Positions 33,311 to 45,245 of a stretch of DNA of 64,000 nt are shown here, in pieces (position 1 is the first letter of the stretch; every line of letters begins with the position of its first letter). This DNA comes from Schistocephalus solidus. Taxonomy: Eukaryota; Platyhelminthes; Cestoda; Diphyllobothriidea; Diphyllobothriidae. A program made the translations under genes and the position numbers. Where the stretch lies: assembly GCA_017591395.1 (NCBI GenBank), contig WEDG01004211.1:149016-213015 (forward strand). The letters run 5' to 3'. The notes under the pieces are model-generated. The model had not been told where the DNA came from, searched no databases, and saw nothing but the letters and a program-made list of their open reading frames with translations.

Positions 33311-36300
33311 GAATTCAACGAGCACACGAAGAACATACATAAAACCCACAAACATGTCAGTGGGTGCAGACTTAACAAGATATTGGGGCAGACTGCAGTT
33401 AAGCAGAGTCCAGCGCAAGGTAGTTCAGAAAAAATATCGGTGCAAGTGTGTAATAGATGCACTCAGCCAACTTTGTCCCCCGTTACAAATGACTCAAGTT
33501 TTTCTTTGAGTAAACAACGAGAAAACTGATTATCATGCAAGATCGATCACACAGCAGAACAGTGAACTAGGCACTTAAGTTGATATGGCTTCTTCGCGTC
33601 ACGTTGTTAAACAATAATTGGTCACAGAGTTAGAAGAATTAGGAAGTACCTGGCGGAACGCAAGGTGTGGCGAGCGTTTTGCCTGCTCCGAGACAGGTAA
33701 TGAAAAAGCATTTAGAAACCGGAAGATCGCTGTAAAGCTGGTCATACTCGGATATATGAAACCCTGTGCCACAGGTTCCCTTGCACTAACTTCCAGAGAG
33801 GAAAATGTCTCTTGTCCTACCTTTAACCCTTACCCTAATGCCAACCTGCAGCATGCACAAGCCCCTTAACACAAAAACCGTCACCAGGCTTGACAGAGCA
33901 CCCTTCTGGCAGAAAATCGATCAAGGTCACCGAAGCTACGAGGGGAGGTGGAACGGTCGCACATCAAGGGAGAGGTGGGAGGTTTGACGGTTCTGCCGGC
34001 ATCCATCCACCCGACTTACCTCGCTTTTTGGGGACGCCTCCACCCGAAAAACCTCAGCAGAATGGGTGGGCGGATCACGGATGACAAAAACAAAAATCCT
34101 TGAACAGGAATCGATGCTTGAACCGGCAACAGTGGCAACGCCCTCCCTGAAGTGAGACGATATCCGTTAGCCAACAACCCCCCCCCCTCCCCAGAGGAAA
34201 GCGTCATTTGTGTGAAAAATCCTTTTACCGGTTATCTCTCGTGATTTGGCCTGGCGTTTCTACCCCTGCGGCCTCGGCCTGCGTCTATTTGGTTTAGCTT
34301 AAAAGTATCCAATTAAAATAACTATCAACCTAGTGGCTCCCCCCGGAAGATGTGGTCTGCCTGCCGACCTACCACAGGTAGCGTATAGTAAAACAGATTT
34401 AAGCAAATGCAAGGCACGGAATAAGCCGACTTGCGCCTAGCAAAAAATGAAGTGGACACCGGCAATGACAGTGCTTCCAGGAGGTGAAGGGTTGGAGCGT
34501 GGGAAACCGACTATCCTAATAAAATGCTGTACTGCAACAGAGTCATCATTAAATAATTTTGCCTGTCACGGTTGCCTCGTGCGCTCAGTATTCACAAAAA
34601 GCCCCACTGCTGCCTGGGAGACTGAAGTAAAAGCAAACGATTGAGGGGCACCACCCTAGGTGGGTCCTGATGCAACTTTCTGTTAATAACCCTCTTCGAT
34701 GACAGCTTCCTGCTGGCTACCGCAGTACGCAGGTTTGGTCCTCTTTGAAGGGGCTTCTGACACACTTCGCCTCTGCGGCCCCAGGCGGTCTCAGATCGCA
34801 CTCAGTGTTGTCTGCTTGGATTTCCGTAAAATGCGATTACATGCTAGGCCGTTAGACATTTTGTGGGGCGAACGAAAAGGATGGGCAACTGAGCTCTCTT
34901 ATCCCCTACTGGTTATTGAATGGAAGTTGGGCGGGGAACGCAATCGAGCGTGTGTTTTAAATTATGTTTAACCTCTTATAATAAATATGCTAACAGCATA
35001 GGCATGTCAGTATACAGGCTAGTGATATATGCCACCAGCTCCGCAAATAAGCTTGAAAGTGGGGAAGGTGTCGGAAGAATCTTGAACTGCTGAAAGTTAC
35101 GAGGGTTCAGTAGCGGAGCGTGAATATTTAGCTGCCAAGCATTTGAATCTTCAACGTATGCTTTCTTGAGGTAAGTCGAATATAATTTCTGTGGCACCTG
35201 ACGTTTTTGCGTTCGGAAATCGGCGAAAAATTGAATGGCTGAGTTAAGTTAAACTGGAAGTAGCAAATGATCGGCCATCCCTTGGAATCAAAAAAAGCCA
35301 TCTACAGGGATCTTTGCTTGCCTTAATTCCTTGGACTCCCGACTAGAATTTAGAAAACACGTCATGTATTTCTCGGAATGTGTCGGTAGGATAAATATAT
35401 CGGTGTATTTCCCTTCTATAAGCTTTTGAAGCTTTTATAAAATGCTGAAAACAGAAAGTAAAAATGCGAAAAAGACGTATTTTAAGATCTTGAGATATTT
35501 TATTTAAAAATGACCGATTAACAGAAAAACCGAGGTTAACCGTTTATGCATTTTATTTATCAGATTTACCGGAGAGCATTGTATATGCAACATCGAGAAA
35601 CCGCAAAAAATCGGGCGCGTTTCTTCTATTATAAATGGATTCGCATTATGGAGAAAGCTTAAACGTGTCCAGGAGTCAGACGGATGTTATACCGGCTTGT
35701 ACAAGTAAAATATTCCTGTAGATATAAGTAGTCACTCAGGTGACAGCGATCGCTTACTTAAACAGCAGTCAATATCTAGTTGAGCGAATACGGGTTTAAA
35801 TTACAGTCGGTATTTCGAATGCTCTTAAAATACTAAATTGTGTGCCTGCGAACACGTAATTTCATTTTGCTTTAAACTTATTTAAAATAAATTTACGAGC
35901 TATAGGTAGAGGCAGAATAGCTGAATGTTAAGGGCAAGTACTCGAGTAGGAAGTAAACGTCATATACTGAGTCCCGTTTTAAAGAAGGCGGCTGTCTTTT
36001 TGGTTTTAATTGGTCACCATTCCATCATTGAAGCGTTTCAACCCCGTTTATATTCTATTGGAGAAAAATACACATTAATCTACGGACAAGTACTTCGTTT
36101 GATGGGTTGATTTTTTGTCTGCATTTTCTCAAATTATCTATAAAAAACCAGAAAGTTGCTTTGTGAAACAGTTTTCGATAGGAAAGAGCTTTTAGGCCGT
36201 CAATTAATAACCGAAAACCGCTTAGGTAACCTTTCCTTTGCTAATGCTTCCGGCTACCTGATGCTTGGCAAACATCAACATGGCCTGATGTAATCGGTAC

Positions 36301-36604
36301 TTCCGGTGTTCATAGCAAAAATAGTAATATTTACTAGTTTCACGCAAATTACCGCCCTTATTAGGGACGTTCATCGGCAAGGGTTGGCAAATCAGAGTAT
36401 TCAAACGTGCTAATTATGCTCTCAGTTTAACCTGTTGAGCGGATGCTATTAGTTCCAGCCTTTTCCATTAAGTGAGCAGGTGGAACGGGCGAACTGCAAA
36501 CGCGCAGCCCTGATGATTGGCTGAGGCCCTGAGGGGGGTTGGACAAGTTATTGGCCAATCAGTCATCCATGATAGTTTTGAAAGTACGACCTTTTTATTC
36601 ATTA
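33311..36604. other. Intergenic stretch
   Basis: No gene I can defend. A decayed block with (C)n and purine-rich patches lies at 33.8-34.2 kb. A weak minus-strand exon candidate is listed separately at 34,976-35,155. Confidence 0.45.
34976..35155 (-). CDS. Weak exon candidate, unknown
   Basis: A minus-strand frame follows a possible acceptor (TTACCTCAAG) and runs about 60 codons to a stop. The composition is protein-like (KAYVEDSNAWQLN, LFAELVAYITSLY), with a hydrophobic end. I see no polyadenylation signal close by and no family match. It could be an exon of the same minus-strand gene as the 30.7-kb exon, but nothing links them directly. Confidence 0.2.
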   Translation of the reverse strand, partial: VEDSNAWQLNIHAPLLNPRNFQQFKILPTPSPLSSLFAELVAYITSLYTDMPMLLAYLL

Positions 36605-36770
36605 AGTTCTGTCCACTTAAAGTTGATTTTAATAAAATAATGGCAGTGTCACGGGTAAATCCCTGGTTGATAACTCAGGCAGAACTGTGGATGATAAATG
36701 TTTCCAGTTTATTTGCGAGAGGAATTATAACACTTCCCGTCACATGCTCCCGAAATAATTTTTCTCAGAA
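36605..36770 (+). CDS. Possible upstream exon of the cysteine-rich gene
   Basis: An open segment between a possible acceptor (CCTTTTTATTCATTAAG) and a strong donor (GTAAGT at 36771). It leaves two bases of a split codon, which is the phase needed by the exon starting at 37850. No domain is recognised; it contains an ATG at about 36640 that could also be a translation start. The support is splice phase only. Confidence 0.25.
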
Positions 36771-37849
36771 GTAAGTATCACAAGTTCATGAAAAGTGTAA
36801 TTTATCTCGTGAAAATTCCTACGGTGACTTTATTTCAGGCCATCTTTTTTATTCTCAGCAATTGAGAACACGCTCAAGCGTAAAAGTGAGATCACATGTA
36901 CTTCAAAGGGGACACTTTCATCAAATTAAAGCAAAATTCATTTATTACCTCAAATGCTTTCCTTTAAATTCCGAGGGCTTTCATTTAGATGCACAAGTAA
37001 AATCGGTAGGCATTCTTAAGTTCATGTCATCAGAGCGAGGAACTCAAACATACCTCCAGAACAGACCAAGGCACATAAAGTATCTTAATGAGAAAGCATT
37101 TTGTCAAATGGATTAGAAATTCCTTTGAACAACATTTAATAGATTCTTATTTGGAAAACGTCATCCAGTAGGCGCAAAACAGGTGCATGTTAGTTGCGAA
37201 TAAAAATACCCATTCACTTGTGGATATAGTACAAGTATGAAACATCAAACACTTCACCCATTCGCTGTAGAGATCACCTTATCTGGTCCTTTCATCTGTT
37301 CGTTGATAAACTGTTCAAGCATAGGAACTTGTCAGAGTGGGGGGGTACAGTTTTACTCTGTTACCACATGCTGAATGTTTGAAAGGAACTGTCAACAGTT
37401 TCTTTGAAGTATAAGCGAATTTCATCCCACCTCCTATCATGGTCCGTTCGGGTTTTAAAGTTTTACATTATTGATCGATGTGCAGGAAATATACCTTTCA
37501 GGAAAAAATGTAACATTTAAAAAAATTATACAATAGGCACACCGTCTTAGAAGACTCAATGTAAAAGAATTGTAATTGACCAAAGGGAGAATGAACGTTC
37601 TTTTGAATGTATGCTTACGATATTGGTCACTTAAACTGGCCCTGCTTCAGGTATTTTTGCTGTCAAAAAACGCGACCGTTGCTTTGAGATAAAAATTTAT
37701 TAGAAATCAATAAGCAACCAACTTATTTCAGCTCGTTGATGCGTAAAGAAGTGCTTCCGACGCAGTGCATTTGTTATTGGAGTTCAGTCATTTGTTTAAC
37801 TCTTTGTAGTGATCTGCGCAGTCCTCTTAGGAATACTCCTTTCACGCAG

Positions 37850-38183
37850 TGTACACTGTCATTGTGGATTCCCGCGATTTCTCTACTCGGAAAGCACAAA
37901 CACCTGGTTGTCAGGGGTGCTTTCTTTGAACAGCTCCAACCGCGAAGGGACCCAATTCTCCCAGTTGACAGTCAGTGCCGACCTTAGCAAACTTATTATA
38001 ACCTACCCCGGATTTGTAACTTTGCAGCCTTACCTGGCAAATGAAGTCACCCCGATCTCAACTGGTTATATTCACATGTACAAGAAAAATATATCCACAT
38101 CACTGAACCTCAATTATCGATGCAAACGGATTGTTGACGAACAAATTTCTGTATCTGGCGGAGATATTTTCCAACGGCCTTAT
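37850..38183 (+). CDS. Candidate exon of a secreted or membrane-anchored protein
   Basis: It follows a good acceptor (TACTCCTTTCACGCAG) and ends at a strong donor (GTAAGT at 38184). The segment is open for 111 codons. The translation begins with a Cys-x-Cys and has several Asn-x-Ser/Thr sites (LSLNSSN, KKNISTS) and an all-beta look (SQLTVSADLSKLIITYPGFV), which suggests an extracellular domain I cannot name. It ends in phase 0, matching the phase-0 start of the exon at 56152, so both could belong to one transcript across an ~18-kb repeat-filled intron. The segment is also open further left, so another acceptor (for example at 37809) is possible. Confidence 0.4.
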
Positions 38184-38816
38184 GTAAGTTTACCGTGGAA
38201 TAGCATTTTTTAAATGTTCGAATCTCCTGAGGCATTGCAAAACCTCCCAATGAAAACCTCATTCTTAGAACCAAACGCAACCACCATCTGTCTTGATAGG
38301 CTGTTTTTATCTAATTTTAAACTTTTTTAGAAGCGTTCATCAAGTACTGTTATTTTGAGGATTTACGCACGTACCGAGCCGAGTCAATTTTCTTGAGAAG
38401 TTGTGACCATATATGTGCGGAACCACCCATTTCCACTGGGAAGCCGATTTTCTTTTATCTGATTATAAGGGAATAGATCAAAGGAGTAAACCTGTCCTCA
38501 TAATAAACACTCTGGGCAATGTGCTAATTCAATAAAGTCACTCTGTTTATAAGAGAAAAACGATGCATAAAAACCACTGCACTGTGGATATCCTGCACGT
38601 TTCATTCAAAAATATAGCAACACCTTACGACCAAAAGTGGTGGAACATTCAGTTCCAAAAAAGCCCGTTAGCATATACTGACCCTTTAAGGGTGACAATA
38701 TTTCTAATACTATCAAGCGACGATTATGCTGCACCATTGGAAGAACATACAATGCAGCTCAGCTCTTCTTTATCAATCGTACTAGAAGCCTGCAAATCAA
38801 CCATCCAAAGGATGCC

Positions 38817-39152
38817 TTGCCGTTGCACGCCACCCCAAATTGTGTTTATGAATTCACGTGCACTTGTGGATGCAAGTACATTGGGCGAACGCAAAGGCAA
38901 TTAGCAACCAGAGCCGCTGAACATTTACCTAATTGGTTGTTTAAACAAGAAAATAAAGTACCACGTTCTTCGATTACTAAACATATACTAGACAGTGGTC
39001 ATTATTTAGACCTCAAAACAGCTTTCCGAGTACTTGTTCGGGCACGAACAACTCGGACATTGCGCTACTTGAAAGCAGCGTATATACGGAGGGAGAAACC
39101 CAATCTTTGTAAGCAACTAGACCACGTGATCAATCTACAATTGCCCTGGTGA
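38817..39152 (+). pseudogene. GIY-YIG endonuclease domain of a Penelope-like element
   Basis: A 111-codon frame. Residues 10-36 carry the family core: a VYEF strand in place of GIY, a TCTCGCKYIGRT segment with YIG at 21-23 and the invariant Arg at 24, then RQLATRAAEH with Arg 32 and the closing Glu/His. A downstream ITKHILDSGH and a C-terminal YIRREKPNLC are typical of Penelope C-termini. In an active element this nuclease cuts the target for integration. The N-terminal RT is absent, so the copy is dead although this domain has no stop. Confidence 0.8.
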
Positions 39153-39356
39153 TTTTCACCCTAGATGCTTCATGGTTTTAGTTGTATAAGCTTCTTCCTC
39201 ACATTTTCTTTCTTGAAGTTATTTACGTTGTCCATTGGACCTTGCTGTTATGTATTGATTTTCTGTTAATTCAAACTGCTGTCCATTTTCATTCGTTACT
39301 TGTGTTATGCAAAGACGGGTTGCAGTTGATAAGCCGTCGCGAAATTTCTTGGTACC

Positions 39357-39362
39357 AATAAA
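39357..39362 (+). terminator. AATAAA polyadenylation signal of the Penelope remnant
   Basis: A canonical hexamer about 205 bp downstream of the nuclease stop, at the point where the element-like sequence appears to end. Confidence 0.5.
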
Positions 39363-39365
39363 TCC

Positions 39366-40640
39366 TGCTGTTTACGCCTGCTTCAAAATTTTTTATAATC
39401 AAAAATAACACAAAAAGCTTGAAATATCCTGTCAAGTCAAGGTTTCACAGCATTTCTTAGTGGCTCATGAATATTGGGAGGATTTTTTTGAGAATTTGGC
39501 GAAAAACTTTGCGACATTTCTAAGCTGCATCTTTTGTCTCTAAGCCGAAAAAGGCCGTCTTAAGCACAATTTTATAGGGCCCTTGCTCTTCTTTATTCCT
39601 AAATACGTGACTAATTTTTAAGAGATCCAATATTAAAAACAATGCAGTGTTTTGTGGATATGCTCGATTATGTAGTAGGTAAAAACTAGACATAAAATCT
39701 AAACAACTAAAAAGAACGCCTTAACGTAATATGTAAATATATACCTTGTTCTTTGGCAGGTCAACGTTGATATGTCTGCGTTTTAAACCTCTCGATGCAC
39801 CTTCGCCGACGGAAGTCTTCGAACTATTCCAAGGTAACTGCGACCACTAGTGACTAGACAGTCTCTCTATCTTGCACAACCAGACCCTGAATTCTGTTCA
39901 ACTGCATTCAAGACGCACTTACCACACAAAAAAAGAATATGAATAATAACGAAGTTTCGAGTCCCAGGAGATTACGTGAGCAAATATGAAGTCCATGCTA
40001 GCAGGAGAACTATTTGTCTATGAACTATTAGTCTATGCTTTCAAAATCCAGCAGGAGTGCATCTCGTAGAGATAGCAGCAGCAAATAAAATGGTGATAGT
40101 TATAGGGGGTGCAAACAAATAAATGATCAGATACGCAAGTCTGAACGTGACTTTGCAGGGATCCATAGGCCGGCGCGAAATCGTTACGTTGATCGATTGA
40201 GGTCCCCTCCGTAGACCAGATTCCAATCGATTATCGGATCGTCTTGTTTCCGGCGTGGGCGATTATTTCGACGGCTGCAAAGTTGAACGCGTCATCCGTT
40301 ACGTAGGTGTGCGGCCTACAGTGTCCTGCTCAGTCACGTTCAGACTTGCGTCAGTGATCATTGCGTGATTGTTCCTCCGTATATGTGTCACCTTTTTTTG
40401 CTGCTAACGATGGACTCCTGTAGGAGGTTGAAAGCTCAGGATAGTAAACAAATTATTCCGGGGATCGAACAAACTGCGTCTGTGCTCACAAAAGTAGATA
40501 ACTTAATAGATTATGTTTACGAATGTGAGAAAACGAAGTTGCTCTTAGGAACAGGTTCGTATTGTTGCTGAATTTTGAAGAATTTGACCAGTTCACTATT
40601 TTTCAAACGTTTAGTACGGAAAATCAATAAAAATTTTAGA
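39366..40640. other. Intron-like stretch with a dispersed repeat copy
   Basis: No coding segment is recognised. A copy of the dispersed hairpin repeat described at 61.06-61.46 kb lies at about 40.07-40.26 kb; the shared core is GCAGGGxTCxxTA..CCGGCGC followed by ATCGATT. Confidence 0.45.
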
Positions 40641-40868
40641 AGATCGTTTTTTATCTTTCGTTATCTCGGCTTTTGATGGATGTTTGTGGGATTTGACGGT
40701 CGCTGGCTATAACGCATCCTCACCTCGAGCTAGGCTAATTGCAATTCTGCCACCCCTTTGGTTGGGTGCGTCGCGATAAGCCGTTCATTCGGAGTTCTTT
40801 AGTTCTGTGTGCCTTTCCGGTCCTGGTCTTTATTTATGTAATGATTCAGGACAGTATAGCAGCAGGAA
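40641..40868 (+). pseudogene. Inverted, decayed copy of exon 2 of the neighbouring membrane-protein gene
   Basis: This segment matches the minus-strand sequence 41385-41166 over about 220 bp: TTCTTTAGTTC.GTGTG, GTCCTGGTCTTTAT, TATGTAATGA..CAGGAC and, further left, TGACGGxCGCTG and TATCTTTCGTTAT. The conceptual translation keeps SLVLC and LVFIYVMIQD beside SLVRC and LVFMYVMTQD in the original. A one-base loss, a ~10-bp insertion and an in-frame stop show that it is not functional. Because it is inverted, it could pair with the gene's transcript. Confidence 0.7.
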
Positions 40869-41054
40869 GGTTTACATACTTGTTAATAGAGTTGGCATCT
40901 GAATATCCTGCCTCAAGCGTAAATCTTTCTGCTTTTGAGGTGCCTCGGCCTAAGATAGTCGTTCCTTGACTGTCAAAAGTACGACCACTTTCTCGATATG
41001 AGTTAGAAGCTGTGAGTTTGGGTTTGGCCTCCAAGTTGCCGGTTTACTGATCAT

Positions 41055-41064
41055 TTAGGTGTGC
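41055..41064 (-). CDS. Membrane-protein gene, candidate exon 3 (terminal codons)
   Basis: A strong acceptor (GACTTAGATTTCAG) precedes 41064. Joining the two leftover bases of exon 2 to this exon completes one codon, adds two more and stops at TAA (41055-41057), giving a protein of about 175 residues. A possible AATAAA on the minus strand lies near 40.83 kb. It rests on splice signals alone. Confidence 0.35.
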
Positions 41065-41165
41065 CTGAAATCTAAGTCGAGGCTGATGCAACTTAAAATC
41101 AGAACGGTTCACGCTTAAGGCATGTTATAAGAATGTCAGTTTCATCAGCAGGCATATAGACCTAC

Positions 41166-41446
41166 CTGTGGTTATAAACGTCCTGCGTCATTACATACAT
41201 AAAGACCAGGACAAGTTGAACACACCGAACTAAAGAAATCCAAGGGAATACAGGCCCCGCAACGAACCAACCCGGAGAGGAGGCAGATTTACAAGCAGCC
41301 TCCATCAAGGTGAGGTCAGCGGCCGTCAGGACCCGAAAAACTCTCTCAAAAAGCTGACACAATGAAAGAGGAAAAATATCAATCTGTTTGAGGCCAATTA
41401 GCTCAGCCAGCCATGTAAACTTCTGATCTCTTTTCGCATTTACCAC
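41166..41446 (-). CDS. Membrane-protein gene, exon 2
   Basis: 281 bp between an acceptor (CTGCATTTTCAAG) and a donor (GTAGGT), open throughout. It begins in phase 0, matching exon 1, and ends with two bases of a split codon. It encodes a soluble, possibly amphipathic middle part (LFERVFRVLTAADLTLMEA) and a hydrophobic stretch of about 28 residues near the end (WFVAGPVFPWISLV to LVFMYVM), likely a transmembrane helix. I recognise no family. A diverged inverted duplicate lies at 40.64-40.87 kb; the original has kept its frame while the copy has not, which supports this segment being coding. Confidence 0.55.
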
Positions 41447-41553
41447 CTTGAAAATGCAGAGTCGATCAACCTCTTCAAAGCCTTAGCAACAGTACAAATC
41501 TTTCAGGTGAGAAAATTTAGTTTGTAAATAAATCAGTAGAAAATTCTACTTAC

Positions 41554-41790
41554 AGCGCGATTTCTTTGTGAAATACGATGCGAACTTGTCTGCATCTTCC
41601 AGTAGACGAGCAAAAGTAAAACAATAACATGCAACAGACAGAACCCACTTTCTGCTAACAACGTGAACAAAATTTTCCGGAAGTCTTTCTGGACAGCCGG
41701 TTGGGTTCTCGGAAAAATACATCCAAGCAGAATGAGACTAGCAATAAATGAAAGGGAGGCTGAGATGATTATTTCTGGTTTAGTATCCAT
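41554..41790 (-). CDS. Membrane-protein gene, exon 1
   Basis: Starts at an ATG at 41790 and is open for 79 codons to a strong donor (GTAAGT at 41553-41548), ending in phase 0. The ~107-bp intron joins in frame to exon 2. Two hydrophobic helices are evident: residues ~8-27 (IIISASLSFIASLILLGCIF) and ~42-66 (ILFTLLAESGF then VIVLLLLVYW). The combined protein would have about three membrane spans in 175 residues. The gene is compact and sits antisense within the proposed long intron of the cysteine-rich gene. The family is unknown. Confidence 0.55.
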
Positions 41791-41864
41791 TGTCAGTCAG
41801 TCATTCCTAACCCCAGGTTTGAGGCACCTGAGGTTCTAACACTAACCACGGACTCGTTGACCTG

Positions 41865-41935
41865 TCTTGCCAGAAATGGCCCTAGATGTCTTTCTTGTTT
41901 TTGTCGGTAGTATCCCTCTTCATGCCTGCCTAAGA
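41865..41935 (+). repeat. SINE tail fragment
   Basis: The sequence GCCAGAAATGGCC followed by TCTTTCTTGTTTTTGTCGG matches the tail of the tRNA-derived SINE at 46.11-46.27 kb. The tRNA-like head is not clear here. Confidence 0.55.
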
Positions 41936-42014
41936 TGATTTAGAGCGAGCCCCATAGCACAGCGGAATGAGTAGGTTCCGTAACACGCTTGATCAGCACC
42001 CCATATCATAGTTA

Positions 42015-42932
42015 GGTCAGAATATATTAGATTTTTATCTCATGAAATGTCGATCGTTTGTATTTGAACAGCTTATTTAAGCAGCGTTGGAAGATTGATT
42101 ATCATGTCACCTGATCCGACAATATTTCATTTACATCACGATGACCGCGTTCGAACGAGCTTCTTTCTGAACGTCTGCAAAAGCAGACTCTGGAAAAATG
42201 TTCACTTAAGTAATATGTATTTTTCTCATTGATTTTCAAGGCTCTTATAAACTAAAATATATTTTCTAGAAAAAATGTACAGAAAATATTATTTATTGTA
42301 ATCATTTGATAGCAACTCAAGACTTCATAAATGTAAGAAGTTAAAGAAATGGTATCTTTTTGGGTTTAAAAACTTTGTCTAACTTGCAGAATAATTTTGA
42401 GCCCTACCTACCGTTACACTTTAATTGAAGGTTTCCAAAATACCTGCTGCATACATTCGGTCTAAGGAAGCTTGCACATTTCTCTAAGTTCTAAGGAAGA
42501 GATAACACAGCTCTCATAAAATGTTTACAATTGATGTGGATCATGCTGTATACTTTGAAGGCACCAGTAATGTATGAATGTACGTTTTGCGGTCTCAGAA
42601 ACGAATAATAAGAAGAAGACGGAGCCTGCTGTCAAATGAGTACAAGAAAGTATATTTTGTATGCATGTTTTTGTACAATATATTGGAATTTATAAAGGCC
42701 TTTAAAACCAAGGAAAAAATGCACACTGCTTAATTAATAATTTTTAAAAAGATCCCTTTTTACAGCTGGTTAAAAATAAGCCCGTTCAAAGCCGCACATC
42801 CCGAAGCGACTAAAATATATTGGGATTAGGCCGCACACTAATCAGTTTTATAACCCTACGTGAGTAATTTGCTGGAATCCAAACACACTCCCGTATTTCG
42901 GTTGACATTTCATGAGATAGGGAAGTTTCTGT
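42015..42932. mobile_element. Palindromic TIR element, copy 2
   Basis: The ends repeat those of copy 1: TATCTCATGAAATGTC on the left (near 42.04 kb) and its complement GACATTTCATGAGATA on the right (near 42.91 kb). Inward are the shared blocks TTTTTCTCATTGATTTTCA, AAAATATATTTTCTAGAAAA and, on the right, AAAATAAGCCCGTTCAAA and TGGGATTAGGCCG. It is more diverged than copy 1, with no transposase. Confidence 0.7.
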
Positions 42933-45245
42933 AGTTTGCATTGCAGTCCACTTACAAAAACCCGAAAACATCAAAGTCATATCCATTTCCTTTCAACTGG
43001 CTAAGAAATGATTATCGACAGTTTCAGGCAAATCGCGACGGTCCACGCAGAGTGTAATTATCCATGAGCACAGATACAATACCATAGGTTAACTGGGCGG
43101 ATGATCAGCGTAGTAAAACAATTATATCTCACACCGCGCAAAATCCAGCCGGAAGGTAGAATAAATAGGCAGAAGGACATTGTATAACCCAGGAACTACA
43201 CAAAAGGCGCAAATAGCACGGCAAATTTCAGATTTACTATTGGACTCAGGAATTCCAAATATCCGACCCGTTGAGAAATCCTTCAGCGATGGTCTCAAAT
43301 GCTATGCATTTGCCTGATGTTGAAATTACATTGCTTTATTTTGGCTGTCAAAATGCATGTAAACTCTCAAAACAAAAACATCTGCCAATATGCCCAAGTT
43401 AGAGGTTCTTTCTCCTCGGAATTACGCACGACAGCATAATCCCTGCCATAAATTGTGACAGGTGACCTTTATCTGATGACGTTCCTCATCAGCTAAGGAA
43501 AATAATTGTCAGAAAAATAAAAAAACAAAGAAATGATTTCTAGCTAGGTGCTTTGTAGAGCACAACATGTTAAGAGACCACGACACTTCCAAGGCTGACG
43601 TCTTGAACAAAAATGCCCATCAATAGATTTTTTAGACATAAGTATCCTAAAGACTGTCTGTCCAGGTTTTTAGGGTTAAGGGAGGTTTTTCATAGAGGTC
43701 CTCTCCTGACTATTCTGCATAAACTTGAGAAGGAGATGAACGTGGGGGAAAGTAGGACGACCAAGTGCAGCAACGAGAGGTACTACTCTTCCTTCAGAAA
43801 TAAGGAAGGGAAACGACATTTCTACGCGAGTAAACATTCACACTAGCCATTTTCTGGTTTCACAGATTACGGCCTTGAAAACACGTCAGAAGCACTGCAG
43901 CCTGCGACAAAAGTGAAGACAAAGGCGCCTGAATCATATGCATCCGGTGTCCGGTTACCCAGGCAACTTTACTTAAGAGGCTGATAGAGCACAGTGCAGA
44001 TGAAAAGCCGATACAGCGTTTTTTATTTGCACTGGAGATCGGCTACACCTTCTTACTGGAAATGACTGCTCGTCCCATGATAAAGGGACCCAAGAAGCCC
44101 TGCCAAGTGGCAGACGGATAAGTGGGAACGTTTTTCTAAAATTAGTGGCATCCGTCAAATAATTGGACTAAGTAGGTGCGTCTAAAGTCCGGAGTCAGAG
44201 GTCTATTTTGAGTAAAAATAAGCACATTTCTTACTCATCTACGTTTCACATATCTTCGGAATCTTTGACCGGAGGCGTCTCCATGCCAGCATGACGATTT
44301 GGAGCTTGAAAACAAGCCCACTATCATTTAGTTTGATATCTTTACTGTGCTCTTAATTTCGACATTACCCTGTTAGGCTCAGATAGGCTACTACAGTCAC
44401 AGGACTGATCTTTTAGTCCACTCGTTCAAAAAGCTTTGTCCATACAGAGAAATTTGTAGTGTACTTTATCTGTGGAGCGAGTTTGATCAAATCACTTTAG
44501 CCCAGGCATATTGCACTTGGTGATGTGTCCAGAATACAGAAATTCATTATTATATTCAAGAAATTCCGGCGGAAACTGCTTTCACTATGCTTCTGTATAT
44601 TCCCCTACAAAAGATGGCACATCACATGAAAATTTAACCAAAATTCTGAAATATATTTTCGAGTAGAAAGGGTTACTTCGGTAGAAGAGTTACATGGACT
44701 ACTACGCAGCATAATCACAAGCTATTTAAGTCACGACAAAAGGAAGTCCTTTGACTGAACTACCCTCCAGTTGCATGCAAATGACCCGTTTGGTGTAAAA
44801 AACTTCTTAAGTTAAATAAACTTTTTCGTTTGTTATCGGTGCCTTTATAGACTAAAATATGTTTTGTAGAAAACACATGAGATCTACGTTTTTGCATTTA
44901 TTTCATATGAACTTACATCTTCGAGTTTTATACTTGACGAGAAGAGGTGCGAGTAAAAAGACGAAGCTCTAAGACAGCGAAATGTCCATTCGGCAAACAT
45001 TGTATCTGTCCGCTTATTGAAGAATACAACAGAGTCCACATCTCTTTTAAAAGTTAACGAACCCTATCAGTAGCCTTTTAATACCACATGATCTATTATC
45101 TTCCTTTTATGAATCCTACAAAACTTACTGATTGGAAAGCTTTACCGCACGAGCAATAGCAGTTGGAGTTCAAAATTATTCAGAAATCGAACAATTTTGC
45201 AAAAACTGAAGGGTGCGCTTTAGTTTAACTAAAAACGTTGATCCA
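42933..45245. other. Intron-like or intergenic stretch
   Basis: No gene recognised. A weak match to the inner part of the palindromic element (ACTAAAATATGTTTTGTAGAAAA) lies near 44.81-44.90 kb and may be another decayed copy. Confidence 0.4.

Larger units (their letters stand above)
38690..39365 (+). mobile_element. 3' end of a Penelope-like element
   Basis: A 5'-truncated remnant: a decayed stretch reminiscent of the region between RT and nuclease, an intact GIY-YIG frame, then a ~200-bp 3' UTR ending at an AATAAA. No RT sequence was found upstream. It lies in the proposed long intron of the cysteine-rich gene, on the same strand. Confidence 0.7.
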
